Origin: Candidatus Woesearchaeota archaeon
Lineage (GTDB): Archaea > Nanobdellota > Nanobdellia > SCGC-AAA011-G17 > JAGVZY01
Reading direction: 5' to 3'
NCBI GenBank assembly: GCA_018302225.1
Contig: JAGVZY010000015.1
Location: forward strand, 1 to 42,906
Length of the DNA: 42,906 nt
Shown: piece by piece, positions 7,120-18,560 of the stretch
How the letters are laid out: the number at the start of each line of letters is the position of its first letter
Position numbering within the stretch: position 1 is the first letter of the stretch
Made by a program: the position numbers and the translations under genes
Notes under the pieces: model-generated
Seen by the model: the letters and a program-made list of their open reading frames with translations, nothing else
Told to the model about the DNA's origin: nothing
Databases searched by the model: none

Positions 7120-7177
7120 AGAAAAGCCGGCACAAGCTAAAAACTTGGGCATAATTTTTAAAATCTCATGCCGACTT
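7120..7177 (-). terminator. Intrinsic terminator
   Basis: On the minus strand AAGTCGGCA pairs with TGCCGGCTT (one G-U) over a loop of about 36 bases and is followed by TTCTTTTTTC. It separates the 41-residue gene from the genes further along the cluster. The long loop includes TATGCCCAAG, loosely like the loop of the hairpin at 6094-6153. Confidence 0.6.
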
Positions 7178-7213
7178 CTCAAATATACTAAACTTAATTA
7201 AATTCAGCGAAAT

Positions 7214-7339
7214 TTATTTCATCACAATATCTATTATTACCTTTGCAACATTTACGCAGATATAAGCTGATGTAAGAATTCCAATTCCTATAAACATCTC
7301 TTTGAGACCTGTAAGTATTGCTGAAAAAACTCCGCGCAT
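7214..7339 (-). CDS. 41-residue single-span membrane peptide
   Basis: An ATG at 7337-7339 is preceded by a good Shine-Dalgarno (TTGGGAGGAAAACAA). The frame encodes MRGVFSAILTGLKEMFIGIG and a second hydrophobic stretch (ILTSAYICVNVAKVIIDIVMK), ending at TAA 7214-7216. The peptide is hydrophobic throughout with few charges and probably spans or lies in the membrane, like a phage holin or a small subunit of a membrane complex. A longer open frame overlaps in another register but lacks a ribosome binding site. Confidence 0.6.
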   Translation of the reverse strand: MRGVFSAILTGLKEMFIGIGILTSAYICVNVAKVIIDIVMK

Positions 7340-7356
7340 TTGTTTTCCTCCCAAAT

Positions 7357-7554
7357 TTAATCGTTAAATTTTTTAAGCCAAGGATGTTTATAGGCAAGAA
7401 ATAACGTTAGACTTGTTGCCACGAAAATTATCCCATACATGACTCCGAGGCGAGTATCTGGATCTATGCTCTGTGGAGACATAACATCTAAACATAAAAG
7501 TGGGAGAGAAATTGCCCAGATAATAATTATTAAAACAACTCTTATCAAGTTCAT
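7357..7554 (-). CDS. Small two-helix membrane protein, 65 aa
   Basis: The start is set at 7554 (MNLIRVVLIIIIWAISLPLL) because GAAGGGGGT lies upstream of it with proper spacing; an in-frame ATG at 7572 would put that site inside the gene. Two membrane helices are predicted, residues about 3-22 and 42-58 (VMYGIIFVATSLTLFLA). They are joined by a polar segment with PQSIDPDTR that probably faces outward. The family is not known. Confidence 0.7.
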   Translation of the reverse strand: MNLIRVVLIIIIWAISLPLLCLDVMSPQSIDPDTRLGVMYGIIFVATSLTLFLAYKHPWLKKFND

Positions 7555-7623
7555 AGTATTTACCCCCTTCAATTTTCAGAATATTTTGCAAAGAACTCTT
7601 TTTTCTCTTTTCTCCTTTAATTT

Positions 7624-7833
7624 TTATTTTTTAATCTTCATGTTGACTATCCAACTAATAAACGGCGGTAGTGCATATTGTATCAGGATAATAGAAAAAA
7701 CGATTAGTATATCTGATGTAGTAATCATCTTCTTTTCAAGAAAAATATAAACTACAAAAAGGAATATAAATAGAAAAGTCAACTTTGAAAGAATATTAAT
7801 ATAATTCCCTAATCCAAGTAATAGCTTTTTCAT
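7624..7833 (-). CDS. Small membrane protein, 69 aa
   Basis: Two hydrophobic segments (about residues 14-33, LSKLTFLFIFLFVVYIFLE, and 41-62, DILIVFSIILIQYALPPFI) are connected by a short EKKMITTS turn. A GAAGTGAG element precedes the ATG. It is the first gene of the minus-strand cluster and is divergent from the rRNA operon, so the promoter for the whole cluster probably lies in the AT-rich region to its right. No family is recognised. Confidence 0.65.
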   Translation of the reverse strand: MKKLLLGLGNYINILSKLTFLFIFLFVVYIFLEKKMITTSDILIVFSIILIQYALPPFISWIVNMKIKK

Positions 7834-8196
7834 AACTCACTTCAAATTTATTTTAAAACCTATTCCTAACTTATTTCACAATAATTTTCAATTTCAAAGA
7901 AAAACAATATACTTCAAACTAAAAAACTCTCAAAAATTCTCTTCTGGAAAACCCATAATTTTAACATATTACATCTTTTCCAAAACACTTACAAGTGTCT
8001 TTTTCAGATTCTCACTTTTTAGTGTTTCAATTTATATACAATAACAAAAATAAACTACTATTAGATTTTTAAAACTATTCAAAGTTCACAACCATAAAGT
8101 AATGATTTTAATAAAATCTCAAATCAGTCTATAAATATTTTTTATTTAGCCTACCGAAGGTGGCTTGCGTTGATAAAGCGCAGTCTTATTTTCGGA
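7834..8196. other. AT-rich spacer with a nested hairpin
   Basis: No gene is seen in this stretch between the small-protein cluster and the rRNA promoter. The left two thirds are plain AT-rich DNA. At 8154-8195, CCGAA pairs with TTCGG and encloses a second stem TGCG/CGCA, immediately before the rRNA TATA box. This could be an upstream control element, or a transcript end for RNA arriving from the left. Confidence 0.45.
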
Positions 8197-8211
8197 AGCT
8201 TTATATACATG
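8197..8211 (+). promoter_or_regulatory. Archaeal TATA promoter of the rRNA operon
   Basis: AAGCTTTATATACAT is a near-ideal archaeal box A preceded by purines in the BRE position. Transcription would begin near 8235, leaving a leader of about 180 bases before mature 16S. It is the best promoter in the region. Confidence 0.7.
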
Positions 8212-8358
8212 TTGTCTTCACAAAACTAAGGAAAAGCTATACAAATGCTTTTTGTTCTGATATGTTTGGAAAAATGATAAACATATCTTTGTTATGAGTA
8301 CTTTTCATATTGTTGGAGAGTATGATGCAGATGAGTAGGAGTTTTGTTATAAATTAAA

Positions 8359-8382
8359 CCTTGTAGTTCCTACAATTTAGTT
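8359..8382 (+). other. 16S processing stem, leader half
   Basis: Leader segments CCTTGTAG (8359-8366) and ATTTAGTT (about 8375-8382) pair with CTATAAGG (9945-9952) and AACTAAAT (9933-9940) in the 16S trailer, with unpaired bases between the two helices on each strand. This is the helix-bulge-helix layout cleaved by archaeal splicing endonuclease to release pre-16S. Confidence 0.65.
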
Positions 8383-8419
8383 TTTTTTAAGCTTTATATT
8401 ATAGCGGCCAGTATTTTAA

Positions 8420-9885
<1,466 letters not shown>

Positions 9886-9989
9886 TTTTTATTTTTATAT
9901 CATAATAAAAAAATATTTTTAAATGAAATTCAAACTAAATGTTACTATAAGGTTTTTATAACGCTCAAACTACTCATCACAAAAAAAAT

Positions 9990-10120
9990 GGGCTCGTAGC
10001 GTAATGGTATCGCACCACCCTTGCATGTTAAGAATCGCAAGATTCTCAAAGACAGGTGGGGGTTTCGGGTTCAAGTATAATTTGCCTAAAAGCATTTTAT
10101 TGAGAATCCCGACGAGTCCA
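9990..10120 (+). tRNA. tRNA-Ala (anticodon UGC) with two introns
   Basis: It occupies the 16S-23S spacer, the usual place for archaeal tRNA-Ala. The acceptor is GGGCTCG/CGAGTCC, discriminator A. The anticodon stem CCACC/GGTGG encloses CTTGCA plus A38. A 28-base intron (10026-10053) sits after position 37 and folds as GAATC-GCAA-GATTC. A second insertion of 31 bases (about 10075-10105) interrupts the T loop: TTCAA before it and AT after it restore TCGGG-TTCAAAT-CCCGA, and TCAA/TTGA pairing with short flanking bulges resembles a bulge-helix-bulge. Removing both leaves exactly 72 bases. The T-loop junction is ambiguous by two bases because TTCAAGT is also a possible loop. Confidence 0.88.
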
Positions 10121-10339
10121 TTTCATACTTTTTAAAATCAAATCTTTGAGAAAAATTTGCAAATTTATTTGCAGACAACTATTCAATCAAGAGATTGTTT
10201 AGTGAAGAACCGAGATGTGAATTACAATTTAAAATCGGAATTTTAAAATTGTATCTTTGCTCTGAATGTTAAAATAAAATAAAAAAAATATTTTAAAATA
10301 TTTTTCATAAAAATTTTAATTCATATTCATATTGATGAG
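10121..10339 (+). other. tRNA-Ala to 23S spacer
   Basis: No gene is seen. The spacer holds several hairpins: TGCAAAT/ATTTGCA near 10158, CAATC-AAGA-GATTG near 10184, and a long AT-rich stem ACAATTTAAAAT with AATTTTAAAATTGT near 10222-10252. These are likely precursor-processing or folding elements. Confidence 0.5.
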
Positions 10340-10356
10340 GCCATTCATAAATTAAT

Positions 10357-10361
<5 letters not shown>
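10340..10361 (+). other. 23S processing stem, 5' half
   Basis: GCCATTCATAAATTAAT (10340-10356) is the perfect 17-bp complement of 13565-13581, and the adjoining AGTGG pairs with CCACT at 13557-13561, with three extra bases on the 3' strand. The helix-bulge-helix form matches archaeal pre-23S excision sites and sets the approximate ends of 23S. Confidence 0.75.
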
Positions 10362-13562
<3,201 letters not shown>

Positions 13563-13581
13563 AAATTAATTTATGAATGGC

Positions 13582-13809
13582 TTTCATTTTTTTATAACAC
13601 GCACGCTTACTATCAACATAGTTGATTGTACTTCAACAAGTTGAGTGTATCAACGCGAGCGTATTCGATTAAATTGAATACACTTAGAAATAATTCTATA
13701 AGAAATTTGAAACTAATAATACTTTGATTAGACCTAAGTCTAGATAATTAAAATTATTAAACAATTTATAGCCTTAGTGAGAACTAGATTCTTTATCTTA
13801 TACTAAAAC
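13582..13809 (+). other. Structured 23S trailer, no 5S found
   Basis: No 5S rRNA or protein gene is seen here. ACGCT (13603-13607) pairs with AGCGT (13658-13662) and encloses two hairpins, ATCAAC-ATA-GTTGAT (13612-13626) and TCAAC-AA-GTTGA (13633-13644). TATTCGAT/ATTGAATA (13662-13680) and TAGAC-CTAA-GTCTA (about 13729-13742) follow. The region probably forms the 3' end of the rRNA precursor. Confidence 0.5.
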
Positions 13810-14895
13810 TTACTCTTCACCTTGCATTTGTATCAGTTCAATTGCTTGGTTATAATTTTGTTTTAAAAGCTCTTCCATTCCCTTGATAACTCTCTGAGCT
13901 CGTTCTTGATTTCTATTTACCAAACTTTCAGAAGATTTAGAATAACTATCAGTTAGTTCTTGCATTTGTTTATTATATTTTTCATTTGCAGCGTTCATAG
14001 CAGTTTTTGTTTCAGAAATTCTTTTGCTTAAATTAATTACATTTTTTAGAGCCTGATTATATAATTTATCTCTAGTTGCATCTGTATTATTTATAATATC
14101 TATTTCAACCATTTTTTCAATATTATCAACAAGCTGATTTTCATATTTTGCAAGAACATCAATATCTTTAAGATAATCCTTTCTTGTAGTTTTGAGCTCT
14201 TTTAAGAACTTTTCATATTTTTTCTTTAATTTATCTTCAGAATTAGAATAAATAAATTCTATTTGATCTCTCTTTTGATCAATAATCTTCAGAGCAAGTT
14301 CGTAATAATTCATAGCTTGTTCAACTTTAAAATTATTATTCTTACTTGATTTAGAATCCAAGATATTTCGGTATTCTTCCTCTACTTTCTTTTCAATATC
14401 AGATTTATCTAATTTTTTATCCAAATCTTTTCTATTTATCTCATTTATTTTTAGATAATCTATAATTGTAGTTTGGGGAGATTTTATATCTTTTATTTTT
14501 TCTAAATTTTCTTCATAAAACTGATTCATTCTATTTTTATTAAATTCAACTTCCCTATTAATGGCTTGTTTAGTTAATTTACATATTTCTTTTTTATTTG
14601 CCAGCACATATTGAGCAATTTCTTTACTTAAAACACCTTTATCCAACTTTCCCCAGGTATAATCAAAACCTACTACAAACTTAGAAATTTCTTCCTCTGA
14701 ATAGCCTATTGATTTTAAGAATAATAAAGCACTTTTTTGAAAGCTATAATCTTTTATAGTATTTCTATCAAAACCCTCAGTAGAGTATTCTTTAATTTCT
14801 GCAGGTTTAGTTTTTTTGTCTGCAGCATAAGCTGTTCCACCAAGAAGAAAGATTAATGCAGCACCATAAGTCGCTATCTTTGAAGGTTTATTCAT
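13810..14895 (-). CDS. Exported coiled-coil protein
   Basis: The ATG at 14895 gives MNKPSKIATYGAALIFLLGG followed by TAYAAD, a clear secretory signal peptide with a likely cut after AYA. An in-frame TTG at 14913 is less likely because the TATA box TTTTAAAAGG lies about 25 bases before the ATG. The mature part of about 335 residues is almost all helical and highly charged with heptad-like patterns, e.g. DKLKKKYEKFLKELKTTRKD and RISETKTAMNAANEKYNKQM. No enzyme motif is visible. It may be a cell-surface or periplasmic structural protein. Its gene is the first past the rRNA operon, converging on it. Confidence 0.8.
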   Translation of the reverse strand: MNKPSKIATYGAALIFLLGGTAYAADKKTKPAEIKEYSTEGFDRNTIKDYSFQKSALLFLKSIGYSEEEISKFVVGFDYTWGKLDKGVLSKEIAQYVLANKKEICKLTKQAINREVEFNKNRMNQFYEENLEKIKDIKSPQTTIIDYLKINEINRKDLDKKLDKSDIEKKVEEEYRNILDSKSSKNNNFKVEQAMNYYELALKIIDQKRDQIEFIYSNSEDKLKKKYEKFLKELKTTRKDYLKDIDVLAKYENQLVDNIEKMVEIDIINNTDATRDKLYNQALKNVINLSKRISETKTAMNAANEKYNKQMQELTDSYSKSSESLVNRNQERAQRVIKGMEELLKQNYNQAIELIQMQGEE

Positions 14896-14969
14896 AGCCT
14901 TTTTAACCCTCAAAACCTTTTAAAACTTTCCAACTTTATTTAAATAGTTTATAAAGCTCTCTTTTAAAC

Positions 14970-15641
14970 TCAACGAATTATAGTTCCAATAAATCTCTTT
15001 CCAGAAATAGCCTTTTCAAGATTTTCTATACCTTGAAGAATTGCAGTTTTTACTTTATATCTATTTATTATTTTTGCAGCACTTTGATCAAGAACAAAAT
15101 GTTGCCCTGCCCTATACTTTATTTTGTTTGAAATTTTCATAAAATCACTAAAGCTTATCTCAGAAATAAACTTAGCATTCTTAAATTTTCTAGGATCCTT
15201 ATCAAATAAACCCTTAACATTGGTCATATTAATAAAAATATCTGCATGTAAATATCTTGCAATCATAGCAGAATCTCCGTCAGAAGTCATGTCTGGATGA
15301 TATCCAAGAGCACCACAAACAACAACATTAGATTTTTTCAAATGTTTTTTTACTTCTTCTAAAGAATCTGGAATTGTTTTATTTTCATCTAAAAAATTAC
15401 TCAAGAACATAGCATTTAATTTTGTAACTTTAATTCCAATTAAAGAGCATCTTTCTTCTGATAATTTATCTTTACGTAAAGCTTCAATATATTTTCTTGC
15501 AATACTTCCGCCACCAGTTACGATTATAACTTTATTGTCTTTTTTAATCTTAGCTAAAGACTTTTTAAAATTTTTTAAGAAATTATAATCTATTTCATTA
15601 GGAACAATCAAGCTTCCACCTAAAGATATTACTATTTTCAT
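14970..15641 (-). CDS. pyrH: UMP kinase
   Basis: The 223-residue protein is an amino-acid-kinase-fold UMP kinase of the archaeal type, which phosphorylates UMP to UDP in pyrimidine synthesis. Motifs seen are ISLGGSL at the N-terminus, the glycine loop VTGGGSIARKY, DGDSAMIARYLHAD for UMP/metal binding, and NVKGLFDKDPRK near the nucleotide site. Length fits the short archaeal form. The starting ATG is immediately preceded by an AAGGGG element. About 75 bases separate it from the next gene in the same direction. Confidence 0.93.
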   Translation of the reverse strand: MKIVISLGGSLIVPNEIDYNFLKNFKKSLAKIKKDNKVIIVTGGGSIARKYIEALRKDKLSEERCSLIGIKVTKLNAMFLSNFLDENKTIPDSLEEVKKHLKKSNVVVCGALGYHPDMTSDGDSAMIARYLHADIFINMTNVKGLFDKDPRKFKNAKFISEISFSDFMKISNKIKYRAGQHFVLDQSAAKIINRYKVKTAILQGIENLEKAISGKRFIGTIIR

Positions 15642-15736
15642 TTAAACCCCTTTTACAATTAAAAACTCCTAATTCTATTTAAATTTATCTTAACAAATGG
15701 ACAAAATTTATAAACTTCTTAATTTTATCTAAATCC

Positions 15737-16603
15737 ATGGAAAAGAGGGAATTAAATAGACTTCTTAGTGAAATTTCTTTAGTTTTAGCTGCTTTTTTCT
15801 TTCTGAATACTTCAACAAATATTACAGGCAGTTTTATAGGTGTTTCAATACCTGCTACTGCAAGCTCTTTATTTTCACTAGCTTTTCTTTTGCTTTCTAG
15901 TTTGTTTTATACTTCAACTGCTCCAAAAGCACCACTTGAAGATTTAGTTAAATCTGAATTTAATTTAGCTAACGAAATGGCTAATTTAACAGCAGGGGAA
16001 AAAATAATTTATATTTTAGATAGCTCAGCGATTTTTACTTATTCAGAAAATACTCAAAAATTATTAACTCTTTTAAATACTAGTAAAGGTAATTTCTACA
16101 TAACAAAATCTGTTTTAAATGAAGTACACGATTATCCTACCAAATCTATATTAGAAAAAAATGTAATAATCTTAGATAAGATTGAAAAAGATCCCAATAA
16201 TTATAAACATTGCATAGATTGGGCCCAAAGTTCTTTAGAAGGAACTATTAAAAATGAAAATTATCTCATAGCAAAAGAATTTATTCAAACAGGAAAGCCA
16301 CCAAAAAATCTAGATAATACTAAAATGAATCAAATAATTAAAACTGTTAAAACTATACAAAAGAATGCTAGACCCGGAGAAACGATTACTAAAGATTATA
16401 TTCTTAAAAAACTGGATCAAAATTATGGCCTTTCAAATACAGACGCAGACATATTAGCTGAAGGAATTTATTTTGCAGGACAAAATATTAATGTGGTTAT
16501 TTTAAGTAATGATAATCATTTAAAGCAAGCTGTTGAAAATTTAAATAAAAAAGGAAATAGAAATGTTCATTATCTGCCCACATACACACAAGCAGTAGCT
16601 TAA
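15737..16603 (+). CDS. Membrane-anchored PIN-domain nuclease
   Basis: The N-terminal 60 residues contain two membrane helices (about 9-29 and 40-60: SLVLAAFFFLN and ATASSLFSLAFLLLSSLFY). A cytoplasmic PIN domain follows with the acidic set expected for metal-dependent RNases: Asp in YILDSSAIF, Glu in VLNEVHDY, Asp residues in LSNTDADILAEG and Asp in ILSNDNHLKQA. The domain order Asp...Glu...Asp/Asp...Asp matches Nob1/VapC-like PIN proteins. No antitoxin gene is adjacent, and membrane anchoring argues against a standard VapC toxin. A TATA box (TTTATAAAC) lies about 25 bases upstream. Confidence 0.85.
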   Translation: MEKRELNRLLSEISLVLAAFFFLNTSTNITGSFIGVSIPATASSLFSLAFLLLSSLFYTSTAPKAPLEDLVKSEFNLANEMANLTAGEKIIYILDSSAIFTYSENTQKLLTLLNTSKGNFYITKSVLNEVHDYPTKSILEKNVIILDKIEKDPNNYKHCIDWAQSSLEGTIKNENYLIAKEFIQTGKPPKNLDNTKMNQIIKTVKTIQKNARPGETITKDYILKKLDQNYGLSNTDADILAEGIYFAGQNINVVILSNDNHLKQAVENLNKKGNRNVHYLPTYTQAVA

Positions 16604-17112
16604 ACAAGTTTTAAACTTTTAAATTCATATCTTACTTTAATTTGATCTATTTTTTCTTTAAATAAATCTAAGGAGCCTCCTGGGAGATATTTTAAATCTG
16701 CCCTATCTATATTTATTGGACCATGAGTTCCAGAAAGGTGATAAGCATCTAAGAGTGTAGATCTCACAACTTTATTTTCTCTAAGGGTTGAATCTTTTTG
16801 AAGATTTCTGATTAAATAATAATTTAATTTACCTTCAGAATATCTATACAGCTTAGAAATTGTATTTATGTAATCAGAAGTAGATTCAAATTGTTGGTTT
16901 AACATAAGACCCAAATTAAACCCCTTTTCATCTTTTGCAATTTCAACTAAATAATCAAGTTCTTCATCATTAAATGTGTGATTATAAAAAAATAAATTAT
17001 TAAAATCACCTCTTTTCTCGTCTTGAAATTTTTTAAATCCAAAAGTTAATATAGACTTCTCTGAACTAACAATTTCTTTTTTTATATCATCTAAAAATAT
17101 TATCTCACTCAT
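16600..17112 (-). CDS. Hypothetical protein, 170 aa
   Basis: No family is recognised. It is a soluble acidic protein without a signal peptide, rich in aromatic residues (FFYNHTFNDEELDYLVEIA). The C-terminal region holds HLSGTHGPINIDRADL, which looks conserved. Its end overlaps the convergent PIN gene by four bases, and it starts one base beyond the stop of the upstream lytic transglycosylase gene, so it is almost certainly co-transcribed with that enzyme and may be a partner or immunity-like factor (inference). Confidence 0.65.
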   Translation of the reverse strand: MSEIIFLDDIKKEIVSSEKSILTFGFKKFQDEKRGDFNNLFFYNHTFNDEELDYLVEIAKDEKGFNLGLMLNQQFESTSDYINTISKLYRYSEGKLNYYLIRNLQKDSTLRENKVVRSTLLDAYHLSGTHGPINIDRADLKYLPGGSLDLFKEKIDQIKVRYEFKSLKLV

Positions 17113-18051
17113 TTAAATTTCCCCTGATAGAGATTCAGCAATATTTCCAACATTTCTTATATATTCATCAGATCTATTATATTTTCTAACAACCTTCCAA
17201 TTAGGATTATTGGGATGTAAAGGCTCACCATTTAAATCCGAATTCCATCCATTATCCGCAAGATATTTTGCAGAAGCATGTATTGTCTTCTTTATATTCC
17301 AAATATCGCCATCAGGATAATATTCATTTGCTGTGCTTGGAAGATACTGTCCAAAACCAAAACAACCCATATAGGAAGAAGGTATATCATTTAGTCTATA
17401 AGGCGGTATTTCTGCTTTCTTCCCAAATTTAAGTAATTCTGATAACTCTCTGATTGCAAAGTTTTTTTTAGTTGGTTCAAATTTATACAAAGATAAAAAA
17501 ACATTTACAGGCCTATGATTCCCAATATAATTTGGATTACCATATTTTGTTTCAATTCCTACAATTCCAACTAAACATCTATAGTCAACACCCAATTCCG
17601 CTTCAGCTTTTTTAAGTTCAGGTTTATACTTATTGACAAAACTCTTTAAGTTTAAATTTTCTAGTTTAAGATTTTTTGCTTGATAATATTCAAGATATAA
17701 ATTTCCAAAACTATTATCAAAATTTGGTTTCTTTTTTTGCTTCAAGAGTTTTAATCTACTTTTTTTAGGAGCATACAAATCAAAATCAATAGCTTTATTA
17801 GAAAGAAGTAAGTGTACTTCATAAGGATCATGACCGAAATCTTTTACTAGTTTATTCATTACTTCATTAATAGTTTCATCTAACCCATTAATAAGGTGAA
17901 GATCTCTATTCTGTAAAAAGTTGTACATTCCTACACTTTTTACCTGACGATTATTTACTTTTTGTTCACTTACTTTATTAGGCATATAATTTCCTGCTAA
18001 AAAATAAGCAGATAACAATACTACCATTCCATTTTTTAATATTTTATTCAT
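17113..18051 (-). CDS. Exported MltB-type lytic transglycosylase
   Basis: The 312-residue protein has an N-terminal membrane/signal segment (about 8-21, GMVVLLSAYFLAG) and a C-terminal SLT_2/MltB-like domain from about residue 135. The catalytic glutamate is E167 in VGIVGIETKYG, equivalent to the GVETxxG motif of MltB. GCFGFGQYLPST (229-240) matches the GxxGxxQFxPS motif. YYPDGDIWN and ASAKYLADNGW follow in family order, and the C-terminal KYNRSDEYIRNV matches the Y-N-x-S-x-x-Y substrate-groove motif. Such enzymes cleave the MurNAc-GlcNAc bond of murein. Archaea lack murein, so the target is presumably bacterial. It sits directly upstream of the 170-residue unknown gene in one transcript. Confidence 0.85.
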   Translation of the reverse strand: MNKILKNGMVVLLSAYFLAGNYMPNKVSEQKVNNRQVKSVGMYNFLQNRDLHLINGLDETINEVMNKLVKDFGHDPYEVHLLLSNKAIDFDLYAPKKSRLKLLKQKKKPNFDNSFGNLYLEYYQAKNLKLENLNLKSFVNKYKPELKKAEAELGVDYRCLVGIVGIETKYGNPNYIGNHRPVNVFLSLYKFEPTKKNFAIRELSELLKFGKKAEIPPYRLNDIPSSYMGCFGFGQYLPSTANEYYPDGDIWNIKKTIHASAKYLADNGWNSDLNGEPLHPNNPNWKVVRKYNRSDEYIRNVGNIAESLSGEI

Positions 18052-18139
18052 TTTATAGTTTTAGTTCATTAATTTTTGATAAAACAACTCTCAGATTTTA
18101 GTAAACTTCTTTAAACACTTGTTTATAAACTTTTTTATT

Positions 18140-18424
18140 TTAATCAACTGTGAATAATTCTGAATCATGAACATCAAATAATCCTAATCTTGCACCTGCA
18201 TCCAACCAACCATGAGCATAATTTAAGGCAGCAAAAGCGTTAACATAATCTTCTTTTTTATAAAAATGTTCTGCATCTGAAATATATCTAAATATCATAT
18301 CTATAAAATCTGCTCTTTGCTTATCCATTTCAGGCAGTCTATTTCCTGATTTTTTAGCCATAGCAAACGCTTCTTTAGTGACTTTAAAGTACCTTTTTAG
18401 CCTTTCTTCACTTATTTCCTTCAT
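18140..18424 (-). CDS. DUF357 family protein
   Basis: The 94-residue all-helical protein has the archaeal DUF357 signature, including an acidic/basic first helix (ISEERLKRYFKVTKEAF), YISDAEHFYKKEDYVNAFAA and the highly conserved NYAHGWLDAGARLGLF. DUF357 proteins are widespread in archaea and of unknown function. The start at 18424 is an ATG following a purine-rich stretch. It is divergent from the nucleotide kinase fusion gene. Confidence 0.88.
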   Translation of the reverse strand: MKEISEERLKRYFKVTKEAFAMAKKSGNRLPEMDKQRADFIDMIFRYISDAEHFYKKEDYVNAFAALNYAHGWLDAGARLGLFDVHDSELFTVD

Positions 18425-18560
18425 AGTTTATAAATACCCCATAGATTTAAAAACCTATCCTCATTTTTGTAAATTTTAGTAATAAAAAAATATATCATTT
18501 TCTGTATCTATATTAGAGTTGGTAAATCCTTTTAAATAAAATAAGCTCAGTTTTTTTGAG

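Noticed and set aside
7194-7397. 67-codon minus frame overlapping the 41-residue gene
   Set aside because: It has no ribosome binding site and a non-membrane composition unlike its neighbours; the SD-preceded 41-residue frame is preferred.
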